Shown here piece by piece: positions 7,607-20,499 of a stretch of 64,000 nucleotides of DNA; position 1 is the stretch's first letter; the number at the start of each line of letters is the position of its first letter. Source of the DNA: Diadophis punctatus similis (taxonomy: Eukaryota > Chordata > Lepidosauria > Squamata > Dipsadidae). The translations under genes were made by a program, and so were the position numbers. Location of the stretch: NCBI GenBank assembly GCA_023053685.1, contig JALIGW010000140.1, forward strand, positions 62,001 to 126,000. The letters are read 5' to 3'. Under the pieces are notes generated by a model, which was given only the letters and a program-made list of their open reading frames with translations, ran no database searches and had not been told where the DNA came from.

Positions 7607-10600
7607 AAACATCACTTTTGACAAACACCTCAGAAATGAAAAAGAAACACATATTCCTGTTCCCCATGGGCTGGAAAGCTGAATTCTCGTTTGATTATTG
7701 ATTCCGAGCCTACCCTGAAAAGCTAGCCCAAAGTCTAACACAGCATTCGCCTTAGGATACAATTCAGCCCAAAAACATCACTTTTGACAAACACCTCAGA
7801 AATGAAAATGAAACACATATTCCTGTTCCCCACAGGATGGAAAGCTGAATTCTCGCTTGATTTTTGATTCCGAGCCTACCCTGAAAAGCTAGCCCAAAGT
7901 CTAACACAGCATTCGCCTTAGGATTCAATTCAGCCCAAAAACATCACTTTTGACAAACACCTCAGAAATGAAAATGAAACACATATTCCTGTTCCCCACG
8001 GGCTGGAAAGCCGAATTCTCGCTCAATTTTTGATTCCGACCTTTCCCTGAAGACCTAGCCCAAGGTCTAACACAGCATTCGCCTTATTTCTCAATTCAGC
8101 CCAAAAACATCACTTTTGGCAAACACCTCAGAAATGAAAAAGAAACACATATTCCTGTTCCCCACGGGCTGGAAAGCCGAATTCTCGCTCAATTTTTGAT
8201 TCCGACCTTTCCCTGAAGAGCTAGCCCAAGGTCTAACACAGCATTCGCCTTATTTCTCAATTCAGCCCAAAAACATCACTTTTGACAAACACCTCAGAAA
8301 TGAAAAAGAAACACATATTCCTGTTCCCCATGGGCTGGAAAGCCGAATTCTCGCTTGATTTTCGATTACAAGCCTTCGCTGAAGAGCTAGCCCAAAGTCT
8401 AACACTGCATTCTCCTTATTTCTCAATTCAGCCCAAAAACATCACTTTTGACAAACACCTCAGAAATGAAAATGAAACACATATTCCTGTTCCCCACGGG
8501 CTGGAAAGCCGAATTCTCGCTCAATTTTTGATTCCGACCTTTCCCTGAAGAGCTAGCCCAAAGTCTAACACTGCATTCTCCTTATTTCTCAATTCAGCCC
8601 AAAAACATCACTTTTGACAAACACCTCAGAAATGAAAAAGAAACACATATTCCTGTTCCCCACAGGCTGGAAAGCTGAATTCTCGCTTGATTTTTGATTC
8701 CGAGCCTACCCTGAAAAGCTAGCCCAAAGTCTAACACAGCATTCGCCTTAGGATTCAATTCAGCCCAAAAACATCACTTTTGACAAACACCTCAGAAATG
8801 AAAATGAAACACATATTCCTGTTCCCCACAGGCTGGAAAGCTGAATTCTCGCTTGATTTTTGATTCCGAGCCTACCCTGAAAAGCTAGCCCAAAGTCTAA
8901 CACAGCATTCGCCTTAGGATTCAATTCAGCCCAAAAACATCACTTTTGACAAACACCTCAGAAATGAAAATGAAACACATATTCCTGTTCCCCACAGGCT
9001 GGAAAGCTGAATTCTCGCTTGATTTTTGATTCCGAGCCTACCCTGAAAAGCTAGCCCAAAGTCTAACACAGCATTCGCCTTAGGATTCAATTCAGCCCAA
9101 AAACATCACTTTTGACAAACACCTCAGAAATGAAAAAGAAACACATATTCCTGTTCCCCATGGGCTGGAAAGCTGAATTCTTGCTTGATTATTGATTCTG
9201 ACCTTTCCCTGAAGAGCTAGCGCAAGGTCTAACACAGCATTCGCCTTATTTCTCAATTCAGCCCAAAAACATCACTTTTGACAAACACCTCAGAAATGAA
9301 AAAGAAACACATATTCCTGTTCCCCACGGGCTGGAAAGCCGAATTCTCGCTCAATTTTTGATTCTGACCTTTCCCTGAAGAGCTAGCGCAAGGTCTAACA
9401 CAGCATTCGCCTTATTTCTCAATTCAGCCCAAAAACATCACTTTTGACAAACACCTCAGAAATGAAAAAGAAACACATATTCCTGTTCCCCACGGGCTGG
9501 AAAGCCGAATTCTCGCTCAATTTTTGATTCCGACCTTTCCCTGAAGAGCTAGCCCAAGGTCTAACACAGCATTCTCAATTCAGCCAAAAAACATGACTTT
9601 TGACAAACACCTCAGAAATGAAAATGAAACACATATTCGTGTTCCGCACAGGCTGGAAAGCCGAATTCTCGCTTGATTTTTGATTCCGACCTTTCCCTGA
9701 AGAGCTAGCCCAGGGTCTAACACAGCATTCGCCTTATTTCTCAATTCAGCCCAAAAACATCACTTTTGACAAACACCTCAGAAATGAAAAAGAAACACAT
9801 ATTCCTGTTCCCCACAGGCTGGAAAGCCGAATTCTCGCTTGATTTTTGATTCCGACCTTTCCCTGAAGACCTAGCCCAAGGTCTAACACAGCATTCGCCT
9901 TATTTCTCAATTCAGCCCAAAAACATCACTTTTGGCAAACACCTCAGAAATGAAAAAGAAACACATATTCCTGTTCCCCACGGGCTGGAAAGCCGAATTC
10001 TCACTCAATTTTTGATTCCGACCTTTCCCTGAAGAGCTAGCCCAAGGTCTAACACAGCATTCGCCTTATTTCTCAATTCAGCCCAAAAACATCACTTTTG
10101 ACAAACACCTCAGAAATGAAAATGAAACACATATTCCTGTTCCCCACAGGCTGGAAAGCTGAATTCTCGCTTGATTTTTGATTCCGAGCCTACCCTGAAA
10201 AGCTAGCCCAAAGTCTAACACAGCATTTGCCTTAGGATTCAATTCAGCCCAAAAACATCACTTTTGACAAACACCTCAGAAATGAAAAAGAAACACATAT
10301 TCCTGTTCCCCACGGGCTGGAAAGCCGAATTCTCGCTTGATTTTCGATTCCAAGCCTTCCCTGAAGAGCTAGCCCAAGGTCTAACACAGCATTCGCCTTA
10401 TTTCTCAATTCAGCCCAAAAACATCACTTTTGACAAACACCTCAGAAATGAAAAAGAAACACATATTCCTGTTCCCCACGGGCTGGAAAGCTGAATTCTC
10501 GCTCAATTTTTGATTCCGACCTTTCCCTGAAGAGCTAGCCCAAGGTCTAACACAGCATTCGCCTTATTTCTCAATTCAGCCCAAAAACATCACTTTTGAC

Positions 10601-10985
10601 AAACACCTCAGAAATGAAAATGAAACACATATTCCTGTTCCCCACAGGCTGGAAAGCTGAATTCTCGCTTGATTTTTGATTCCGAGCCTACCCTGAAAAG
10701 CTAGCCCAAAGTCTAACACAGCATTCGCCTTAGGATTCAATTCAGCCCAAAAACATCACTTTTGACAAACACCTCAGAAATGAAAAAGAAACACATATTC
10801 CTGTTCCCCATGGGCTGGAAAGCCGAATTCTCACTCAATTTTTGATTCTGACCTTTCCCTGAAGAGCTAGCCCAAGGTCTAACACAGCATTCGCCTTATT
10901 TCTCAATTCGGCCCAAAAACATCACTTTTGACAAACACCTCAGAAATGAAAATGAAACACATATTCCTGTTCCCCACAGGATGGA
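7607..10985 (+). repeat. 3.4-kb block, copy 2 of the 7,606-bp-offset pair
   Basis: This is the partner of 1-3,379. Similarity stops near 10,977, where this copy goes into a P unit with 'cacaggatgg' while copy 1 goes into an S unit with 'catgggctgg'. Two or more rounds of block duplication are needed, because the 1,650-bp tandem lies between the copies and is not itself part of them. Confidence 0.88.
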
Positions 10986-13570
10986 AAGCTGAATTCTCGC
11001 TTGATTTTTGATTCCGAGCCTACCCTGAAAAGCTAGCCCAAAGTCTAACACAGCATTCGACTTAGGATTCAATTCAGCCCAAAAACATCACTTTTGACAA
11101 ACACCTCAGAAATGAAAATGAAACACATATTCCTGTTCCCCACAGGCTGGAAAGCTGAATTCTCGCTTGATTTTTGATTCCGAGCCTACCCTGAAAAGCT
11201 AGCCCAAAGTCTAACACAGCATTCGCCTTAGGATTCAATTCAGCCCAAAAACATCACTATTGACAAACACCTCAGAAATGAAAAAGAAACACATATTCCT
11301 GTTCCCCATGGGCTGGAAAGCCGAATTCTCGCTTGATTATTGATTCTGACCTTTCCCTGAAGAGCTAGCACAAGGTCTAACACAGCATTCGCCTTATTTC
11401 TCAATTCAGCCCAAAAACATCACTTTTGACAAACACCTCAGAAATGAAAAAGAAACACATATTCCTGTTCCCCACGGGCTGGAAAGCCGAATTCTCGCTC
11501 AATTTTTGATTCCGACCTTTCCCTGAAGAGCTAGCCCAAGGTCTAACACAGCATTCGCCTCAGTTCTCAATTCAGCCAAAAAACATGACTTTTGACAAAC
11601 ACCTCAGAAATGAAAATGAAACACATATTCGTGTTCCGCACAGGCTGGAAAGCCGAATTCTCGCTTGATTTTTGATTCCGACCTTTCCCTGAAGAGCTAG
11701 CCCAAGGTCTAACACAGCATTCGCCTTATTTCTCAATTCAGCCCAAAAACATCACTTTTGACAAACACCTCAGAAATGAAAAAGAAACACATATTCCTGT
11801 TCCCCACAGGCTGGAAAGCCGAATTCTCGCTTGATTTTTGATTCCGACCTTTCCCTGAAGACCTAGCCCAAGGTCTAACACAGCATTCGCCTTATTTCTC
11901 AATTCAGCCCAAAAACATCACTTTTGGCAAACACCTCAGAAATGAAAAAGAAACACATATTCCTGTTCCCCACGGGCTGGAAAGCCGAATTCTCGCTCAA
12001 TTTTTGATTCCGAGCCTACCCTGAAAAGCTAGCCCAAAGTCTAACACAGCATTCGCCTTAGGATTCAATTCAGCCCAAAAACATCACTTTTGACAAACAC
12101 CTCAGAAATGAAAAAGAAACGCATATCCCTGTTCCCCACGGGCTGGAAAGCCGAATTCTCGCTTGATTTTCGATTCCAAGCCTTCCCTGAAGAGCTAGCC
12201 CAAGGTCTAACACAGCATTCGCCTTATTTCTCAATTCAGCCCCAAAACATCACTTTTGACAAACACCTCAGAAATGAAAAAGAAACACATATTCCTGTTC
12301 CCCACAGGCTGGAAAGCTGAATTCTCGCTCAATTTTTGATTCTGACCTTTCCCTGAAGAGCTAGCCCAAGGTCTAACACAGCATTCGCCTTATTTCTCAA
12401 TTCAGCCCAAAAACATCACTTTTGACAAACACCTCAGAAATGAAAATGAAACACATATTCCTGTTCCCCACAGGCTGGAAAGCTGAATTCTCGCTTGATT
12501 TTTGATTCCGAGCCTACCCTGAAAAGCTAGCCCAAAGTCTAACACAGCATTCGCCTTAGGATTAAATTCAGCCCAAAAACATCACTTTTGACAAACACCT
12601 CAGAAATGAAAAAGAAACACATATTCCTGTTCCCCACGGGCTGGAAAGCCGAATTCTCGCTCAATTTTTGATTCCGACCTTTCCCTGAAGAGCTAGCCCA
12701 AGGTCTAACACAGCATTCGCCTTATTTCTCAATTCAGCCCAAAAACATCACTTTTGACAAACACCTCAGAAATGAAAAAGAAACACATATTCCTGTTCCC
12801 CACAGGCTGGAAAGCCGAATTCTCACTCAATTTTTGATTCTGACCTTTCCCTGAAGAGCTAGCCCAAGGTCTAACACAGCATTCTCCTTATTTCTCAATT
12901 CAGCCCAAAAACATCACTTTTGACAAACACCTCAGAAATGAAAATGAAACACATATTCCTGTTCCCCACAGGCTGGAAAGCTGAATTCTCGCTTGATTTT
13001 TGATTCCGAGCCTACCCTGAAAAGCTAGCCCAAAGTCTAACACAGCATTCGCCTTAGGATTCAATTCAGCCCAAAAACATCACTTTTGACAAACACCTCA
13101 GAAATGAAAAAGAAACACATATTCCTGTTCCCCATGGGCTGGAAAGCTGAATTCTCGCTTGATTATTGATTCCGAGCCTACCCTGAAAAGCTAGCCCAAA
13201 GTCTAACACAGCATTCGCCTTAGGATACAATTCAGCCCAAAAACATCACTTTTGACAAACACCTCAGAAATGAAAATGAAACACATATTCCTGTTCCCCA
13301 CAGGATGGAAAGCTGAATTCTCGCTTGATTTTTGATTCCGAGCCTACCCTGAAAAGCTAGCCCAAAGTCTAACACAGCATTCGCCTTAGGATTCAATTCA
13401 GCCCAAAAACATCACTTTTGACAAACACCTCAGAAATGAAAATGAAACACATATTCCTGTTCCCCACAGGCTGGAAAGCTGAATTCTCGCTTGATTTTTG
13501 ATTCCGAGCCTACCCTGAAAAGCTAGCCCAAAGTCTAACACAGCATTCGCCTTAGGATTCAATTCAGCCC
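8800..13570 (+). repeat. 4.7-kb block, copy 1 of a pair about 18.6 kb apart
   Basis: The unit order matches about 27,520-32,120. The offset is 18,718 bp on the left and 18,552 bp on the right, because the right-hand copy has one extra 166-bp unit near 29.3 kb. Shared rare markers are 'cattcgactta' (11,054 and 29,606), 'cctcagttctc' (11,570 and 30,112) and 'taggatac' (13,222 and about 31,774). A private variant in this copy is 'gcatatccctg' (12,121). Similarity ends at 13,576, where this copy reads 'aaacctcac'. Confidence 0.82.
11518..11590 (+). repeat. Full-length 'ctcag' counterpart of the short-monomer junction
   Basis: Here the tail reads 'cattcgcctcagttctcaa' and runs into 'gccaaaaaacatgac'. 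It has the same downstream context as the 156-bp unit but without the 10-bp loss. Nine copies are visible, near 11,570, 30,112, 32,767, 33,929, 35,259, 46,153, 47,313, 48,479 and 52,273. It may be the undeleted relative of the short unit; which form is older cannot be told from the window alone. Confidence 0.85.
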
Positions 13571-15530
13571 AAAAACCTCACTATTGACAAACACCTCAGA
13601 AATGAAAAAGAAACACATATTCCTGTTCCCCATGGGCTGGAAAGCCGAATTCTCGCTTGATTATTGATTCTGACCTTTCCCTGAAGAGCTAGTGCAAGGT
13701 CTAACACAGCATTCGCCTTATTTCTCAATTCAGCCCAAAAACATCACTTTTGACAAACACCTCAGAAATGAAAAAGAAACACATATTCCTGTTCCCCACG
13801 GGCTGGAAAGCCGAATTCTCGCTCAATTTTTGATTCCGACCTTTCCCTGAAGAGCTAGCCCAAGGTCTAACACAGCATTCTCAATTCAGCCAAAAAACAT
13901 GACTTTTGACAAACACCTCAGAAATGAAAATGAAACACATATTCGTGTTCCGCACAGGCTGGAAAGCCGAATTCTCGCTTGATTTTTGATTCCGACCTTT
14001 CCCTGAAGAGCTAGCCCAAGGTCTAACACAGCATTCGCCTTATTTCTCAATTCAGCCCAAAAACATCACTTTTGGCAAACACCTCAGAAATGAAAAAGAA
14101 ACACATATTCCTGTTCCCCACGGGCTGGAAAGCCGAATTCTCGCTCAATTTTTGATTCCGACCTTTCCCTGAAGAGCTAGCCCAAGGTCTAACACAGCAT
14201 TCGCCTTATTTCTCAATTCAGCCCAAAAACATCACTTTTGACAAACACCTCAGAAATGAAAAAGAAACACATATTCCTGTTCCCCACAGGCTGGAAAGCC
14301 GAATTCTCGCTTGATTTTTGATTCCGACCTTTCCCTGAAGACCTAGCCCAAGGTCTAACACAGCATTCGCCTTATTTCTCAATTCAGCCCAAAAACATCA
14401 CTTTTGGCAAACACCTAAGAAATGAAAAAGAAACACATATTCCTGTTCCCCACGGGCTGGAAAGCCGAATTCTCGCTCAATTTTTGATTCCGAGCCTACC
14501 CTGAAAAGCTAGCCCAAAGTCTAACACAGCATTCGCCTTAGGATTCAATTCAGCCCAAAAACATCACTTTTGACAAACACCTCAGAAATGAAAAAGAAAC
14601 ACATATTCCTGTTCCCCACGGGCTGGAAAGCTGAATTCTCGCTTGATTTTTGATTCCGACCTTTCCCTGAAGAGCTAGCCCAAGGTCTAACACAGCATTC
14701 GCCTTATTTCTCAATTCAGCCCAAAAACATCACTTTTGACAAACACCTCAGAAATGAAAAAGAAACACATATTCCTGTTCCCCACAGGCTGGAAAGCCGA
14801 ATTCTCGCTTGATTTTTGATTCCGACCTTTCCCTGAAGACCTAGCCCAAGGTCTAACACAGCATTCGCCTTATTTCTCAATTCAGCCCAAAAACATCACT
14901 TTTGGCAAACACCTCAGAAATGAAAAAGAAACACATATTCCTGTTCCCCACGGGCTGGAAAGCCGAATTCTCGCTCAATTTTTGATTCCGAGCCTACCCT
15001 GAAAAGCTAGCCCAAAGTCTAACACAGCATTCGCCTTATTTCTCAATTCAGCCCAAAAACATCACTTTTGACAAACACCTCAGAAATGAAAAAGAAACAC
15101 ATATTCCTGTTCCCCACGGGCTGGAAAGCTGAATTCTCGCTCAATTTTTGATTCTGACCTTTCCCTGAAGAGCTAGCCCAAGGTCTAACACAGCATTCGC
15201 CTTATTTCTCAATTCAGCCCAAAAACATCACTTTTGACAAACACCTCAGAAATGAAAATGAAACACATATTCCTGTTCCCCACAGGCTGGAAAGCTGAAT
15301 TCTCGCTTGATTTTTGATTCCGAGCCTACCCTGAAAAGCTAGCCCAAAGTCTAACACAGCATTCGCCTTAGGATTCAATTCAGCCCAAAAACATCACTTT
15401 TGACAAACACCTCAGAAATGAAAAAGAAACACATATTCCTGTTCCCCACGGGCTGGAAAGCCGAATTCTCGCTCAATTTTTGATTCCGACCTTTCCCTGA
15501 AGAGCTAGCCCAAGGTCTAACACAGCATTC
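13571..15530 (+). repeat. Mixed block with 'aaacctcactattgac' start
   Basis: It opens with 'aaacctcactattgac' (13,576), shared with 25,497 and, in part, 18,701 and 19,697. A short unit (13,879), the GTG unit, and two alternations of 'gaagacctag' and 'cttttggcaaac' units follow. A unit near 14,930-15,050 has a Q front, a P centre and a Q tail. The variant 'acacctaagaaatg' (14,413) is private. No other content. Confidence 0.75.
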
Positions 15531-16194
15531 TCCTTATTTCTCAATTCAGCCCAAAAACATCACTTTTGACAAACACCTCAGAAATGAAAATGAAACACAT
15601 ATTCCTGTTCCCCACAGGCTGGAAAGCTGAATTCTCGCTTGATTTTTGATTCCGAGCCTACCCTGAAAAGCTAGCCCAAAGTCTAACACAGCATTCGCCT
15701 TAGGATTCAATTCAGCCCAAAAACATCACTTTTGACAAACACCTCAGAAATGAAAAAGAAACACATATTCCTGTTCCCCATGGGCTGGAAAGCTGAATTC
15801 TCGCTTGATTATTGATTCCGACCTTTCCCTGAAGAGCTAGCCCAAGGTCTAACACTGCATTCTCCTTATTTCTCAATTCAGCCCAAAAACATCACTTTTG
15901 ACAAACACCTCAGAAATGAAAATGAAACACATATTCCTGTTCCCCACAGGCTGGAAAGCTGAATTCTCGCTTGATTTTTGATTCCGAGCCTACCCTGAAA
16001 AGCTAGCCCAAAGTCTAACACAGCATTCGCCTTAGGATTCAATTCAGCCCAAAAACATCACTTTTGACAAACACCTCAGAAATGAAAATGAAACACATAT
16101 TCCTGTTCCCCACAGGCTGGAAAGCCGAATTCTCACTCAATTTTTGATTCTGACCTTTCCCTGAAGAGCTAGCCCAAGGTCTAACACAGCATTC
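15531..16194 (+). repeat. 664-bp four-unit HOR, copy 1
   Basis: Four 166-bp units in the order P, 'catggg ... attattgattccgacc' with 'ctgcattctcc', P, then a unit with 'ctcactcaattt'. The 'ctgcat' marker at 15,855 recurs at 16,519, giving the 664-bp period. Confidence 0.82.
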
Positions 16195-18511
16195 TCCTTA
16201 TTTCTCAATTCAGCCCAAAAACATCACTTTTGACAAACACCTCAGAAATGAAAATGAAACACATATTCCTGTTCCCCACAGGCTGGAAAGCTGAATTCTC
16301 GCTTGATTTTTGATTCCGAGCCTACCCTGAAAAGCTAGCCCAAAGTCTAACACAGCATTCGCCTTAGGATTCAATTCAGCCCAAAAACATCACTTTTGAC
16401 AAACACCTCAGAAATGAAAAAGAAACACATATTCCTGTTCCCCATGGGCTGGAAAGCTGAATTCTCGCTTGATTATTGATTCCGACCTTTCCCTGAAGAG
16501 CTAGCCCAAGGTCTAACACTGCATTCTCCTTATTTCTCAATTCAGCCCAAAAACATCACTTTTGACAAACACCTCAGAAATGAAAATGAAACACATATTC
16601 CTGTTCCCCACAGGCTGGAAAGCTGAATTCTCGCTTGATTTTTGATTCCGAGCCTACCCTGAAAAGCTAGCCCAAAGTCTAACACAGCATTCGCCTTAGG
16701 ATTCAATTCAGCCCAAAAACATCACTTTTGACAAACACCTCAGAAATGAAATGAAACACATATTCCTGTTCCCCACAGGCTGGAAAGCTGAATTCTCGCT
16801 TGATTTTTGATTCCGAGCCTACCCTGAAAAGCTAGCCCAAAGTCTAACACAGCATTCGCCTTAGGATTCAATTCAGCCCAAAAACATCACTTTTGACAAA
16901 CACCTCAGAAATGAAAAAGAAACACATATTCCTGTTCCCCATGGGCTGGAAAGCTGAATTCTTGCTTGATTATTGATTCTGACCTTTCCCTGAAGAGCTA
17001 GCGCAAGGTCTAACACAGCATTCGCCTTATTTCTCAATTCAGCCCAAAAACATCACTTTTGACAAACACCTCAGAAATGAAAAAGAAACACATATTCCTG
17101 TTCCCCACGGGCTGGAAAGCCGAATTCTCGCTCAATTTTTGATTCTGACCTTTCCCTGAAGAGCTAGCGCAAGGTCTAACACAGCATTCGCCTTATTTCT
17201 CAATTCAGCCCAAAAACATCACTTTTGACAAACACCTCAGAAATGAAAAAGAAACACATATTCCTGTTCCCCACGGGCTGGAAAGCCGAATTCTCGCTCA
17301 ATTTTTGATTCCGACCTTTCCCTGAAGAGCTAGCCCAAGGTCTAACACAGCATTCTCAATTCAGCCAAAAAACATGACTTTTGACAAACACCTCAGAAAT
17401 GAAAATGAAACACATATTCGTGTTCCGCACAGGCTGGAAAGCCGAATTCTCGCTTGATTTTTGATTCCGACCTTTCCCTGAAGAGCTAGCCCAGGGTCTA
17501 ACACAGCATTCGCCTTATTTCTCAATTCAGCCCAAAAACATCACTTTTGACAAACACCTCAGAAATGAAAAAGAAACACATATTCCTGTTCCCCACAGGC
17601 TGGAAAGCCGAATTCTCGCTTGATTTTTGATTCCGACCTTTCCCTGAAGAGCTAGCCCAAGGTCTAACACAGCATTCGCCTTATTTCTCAATTCAGCCCA
17701 AAAACATCACTTTTGGCAAACACCTCAGAAATGAAAAAGAAACACATATTCCTGTTCCCCACGGGCTGGAAAGCCGAATTCTCACTCAATTTTTGATTCT
17801 GACCTTTCCCTGAAGAGCTAGCCCAAGGTCTAACACAGCATTCTCCTTATTTCTCAATTCAGCCCAAAAACATCACTTTTGACAAACACCTCAGAAATGA
17901 AAATGAAACACATATTCCTGTTCCCCACAGGCTGGAAAGCTGAATTCTCGCTTGATTTTTGATTCCGAGCCTACCCTGAAAAGCTAGCCCAAAGTCTAAC
18001 ACAGCATTCGCCTTAGGATTCAATTCAGCCCAAAAACATCACTTTTGACAAACACCTCAGAAATGAAAAAGAAACACATATTCCTGTTCCCCATGGGCTG
18101 GAAAGCTGAATTCTCGCTTGATTATTGATTCCGAGCCTACCCTGAAAAGCTAGCCCAAAGTCTAACACAGCATTCGCCTTAGGATACAATTCAGCCCAAA
18201 AACATCACTTTTGACAAACACCTCAGAAATGAAAATGAAACACATATTCCTGTTCCCCACAGGATGGAAAGCTGAATTCTCGCTTGATTTTTGATTCCGA
18301 GCCTACCCTGAAAAGCTAGCCCAAAGTCTAACACAGCATTCGCCTTAGGATTCAATTCAGCCCAAAAACATCACTTTTGACAAACACCTCAGAAATGAAA
18401 ATGAAACACATATTCCTGTTCCCCACAGGCTGGAAAGCTGAATTCTCGCTTGATTTTTGATTCCGAGCCTACCCTGAAAAGCTAGCCCAAAGTCTAACAC
18501 AGCATTCGCCT
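16100..18511 (+). repeat. 2.4-kb block, copy 1 of a pair offset by 6,962 bp
   Basis: The unit order and rare variants ('agcccagggtc', 'ttcttgcttgattattg', 'taggatac' at 18,184) match about 23,061-25,473. The offset of 6,962 bp equals 41 full plus 1 short unit; it is 6,961 to the left of the one-base deletion at 16,748. The copies part near 18,512, where this one has a P centre with a Q tail ('ccttattt'). Confidence 0.82.
16195..16746 (+). repeat. 664-bp four-unit HOR, partial copy 2
   Basis: It repeats the first three and a part units of the preceding block. Near 16,748 the sequence 'gaaatgaaatgaaac' lacks one A relative to 'gaaatgaaaatgaaac', the only one-base deletion I noticed outside the 26.8-28.2 kb cluster. 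Confidence 0.8.
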
Positions 18512-18639
18512 TATTTCTCAATTCAGCCCAAAAACATCACTTTTGACAAACACCTCAGAAATGAAAAAGAAACACATATTCCTGTTCCCCACGGGCTGGA
18601 AAGCCGAATTCTCGCTCAATTTTTGATTCCGACCTTTCC

Positions 18640-19635
18640 CTGAAAAGCTAGCCCAAAGTCTAACACAGCATTCGCCTTAGGATTCAATTCAGCCCAAAAA
18701 CCTCACTATTGACAAACACCTCAGAAATGAAAATGAAACACATATTCGTGTTCCGCACAGGCTGGAAAGCCGAATTCTCGCTTGATTTTTGATTCCGACC
18801 TTTCCCTGAAGAGCTAGCCCAAGGTCTAACACAGCATTCGCCTTATTTCTCAATTCAGCCCAAAAACATCACTTTTGACAAACACCTCAGAAATGAAAAA
18901 GAAACACATATTCCTGTTCCCCACAGGCTGGAAAGCCGAATTCTCGCTTGATTTTTGATTCCGACCTTTCCCTGAAGACCTAGCCCAAGGTCTAACACAG
19001 CATTCGCCTTATTTCTCAATTCAGCCCAAAAACATCACTTTTGGCAAACACCTCAGAAATGAAAAAGAAACACATATTCCTGTTCCCCACGGGCTGGAAA
19101 GCCGAATTCTCGCTCAATTTTTGATTCCGACCTTTCCCTGAAGAGCTAGCCCAAGGTCTAACACAGCATTCGCCTTATTTCTCAATTCAGCCCAAAAACA
19201 TCACTTTTGACAAACACCTCAGAAATGAAAAAGAAACACATATTCCTGTTCCCCACAGGCTGGAAAGCCGAATTCTCGCTTGATTTTTGATTCCGACCTT
19301 TCCCTGAAGACCTAGCCCAAGGTCTAACACAGCATTCGCCTTATTTCTCAATTCAGCCCAAAAACATCACTTTTGGCAAACACCTCAGAAATGAAAAAGA
19401 AACACATATTCCTGTTCCCCACGGGCTGGAAAGCCGAATTCTCGCTCAATTTTTGATTCCGACCTTTCCCTGAAGAGCTAGCCCAAGGTCTAACACAGCA
19501 TTCGCCTTATTTCTCAATTCAGCCCAAAAACATCACTTTTGACAAACACCTCAGAAATGAAAAAGAAACACATATTCCTGTTCCCCACGGGCTGGAAAGC
19601 TGAATTCTCGCTCAATTTTTGATTCCGACCTTTCC
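18640..19635 (+). repeat. 996-bp six-unit HOR, tandem copy 1
   Basis: Six full units. It begins inside a chimeric monomer with a Q centre and a P tail ('gacctttccctgaaaagc', 18,640), continues through 'aaacctcactattgac' (18,701) into a GTG unit, and recurs 996 bp later at 19,636 and 19,697. It is the only place where the GTG unit does not follow a short or 'ctcag' junction. Confidence 0.88.
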
Positions 19636-20499
19636 CTGAAAAGCTAGCCCAAAGTCTAACACAGCATTCGCCTTAGGATTCAATTCAGCCCAAAAACCTC
19701 ACTATTGACAAACACCTCAGAAATGAAAATGAAACACATATTCGTGTTCCGCACAGGCTGGAAAGCCGAATTCTCGCTTGATTTTTGATTCCGACCTTTC
19801 CCTGAAGAGCTAGCCCAAGGTCTAACACAGCATTCGCCTTATTTCTCAATTCAGCCCAAAAACATCACTTTTGACAAACACCTCAGAAATGAAAAAGAAA
19901 CACATATTCCTGTTCCCCACAGGCTGGAAAGCCGAATTCTCGCTTGATTTTTGATTCCGACCTTTCCCTGAAGACCTAGCCCAAGGTCTAACACAGCATT
20001 CGCCTTATTTCTCAATTCAGCCCAAAAACATCACTTTTGGCAAACACCTCAGAAATGAAAAAGAAACACATATTCCTGTTCCCCACGGGCTGGAAAGCCG
20101 AATTCTCGCTCAATTTTTGATTCCGACCTTTCCCTGAAGAGCTAGCCCAAGGTCTAACACAGCATTCGCCTTATTTCTCAATTCAGCCCAAAAACATCAC
20201 TTTTGACAAACACCTCAGAAATGAAAAAGAAACACATATTCCTGTTCCCCACAGGCTGGAAAGCCGAATTCTCGCTTGATTTTTGATTCCGACCTTTCCC
20301 TGAAGACCTAGCCCAAGGTCTAACACAGCATTCGCCTTATTTCTCAATTCAGCCCAAAAACATCACTTTTGGCAAACACCTCAGAAATGAAAAAGAAACA
20401 CATATTCCTGTTCCCCACGGGCTGGAAAGCCGAATTCTCGCTCAATTTTTGATTCCGAGCCTACCCTGAAAAGCTAGCCCAAAGTCTAACACAGCATTC
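19636..20499 (+). repeat. 996-bp six-unit HOR, incomplete tandem copy 2
   Basis: It repeats the preceding copy, including the chimeric first unit, until about 20,458, where 'ttccgagcctacc' replaces 'ttccgaccttt'. The exchange at the end leads into the R unit of the next block. Confidence 0.87.
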
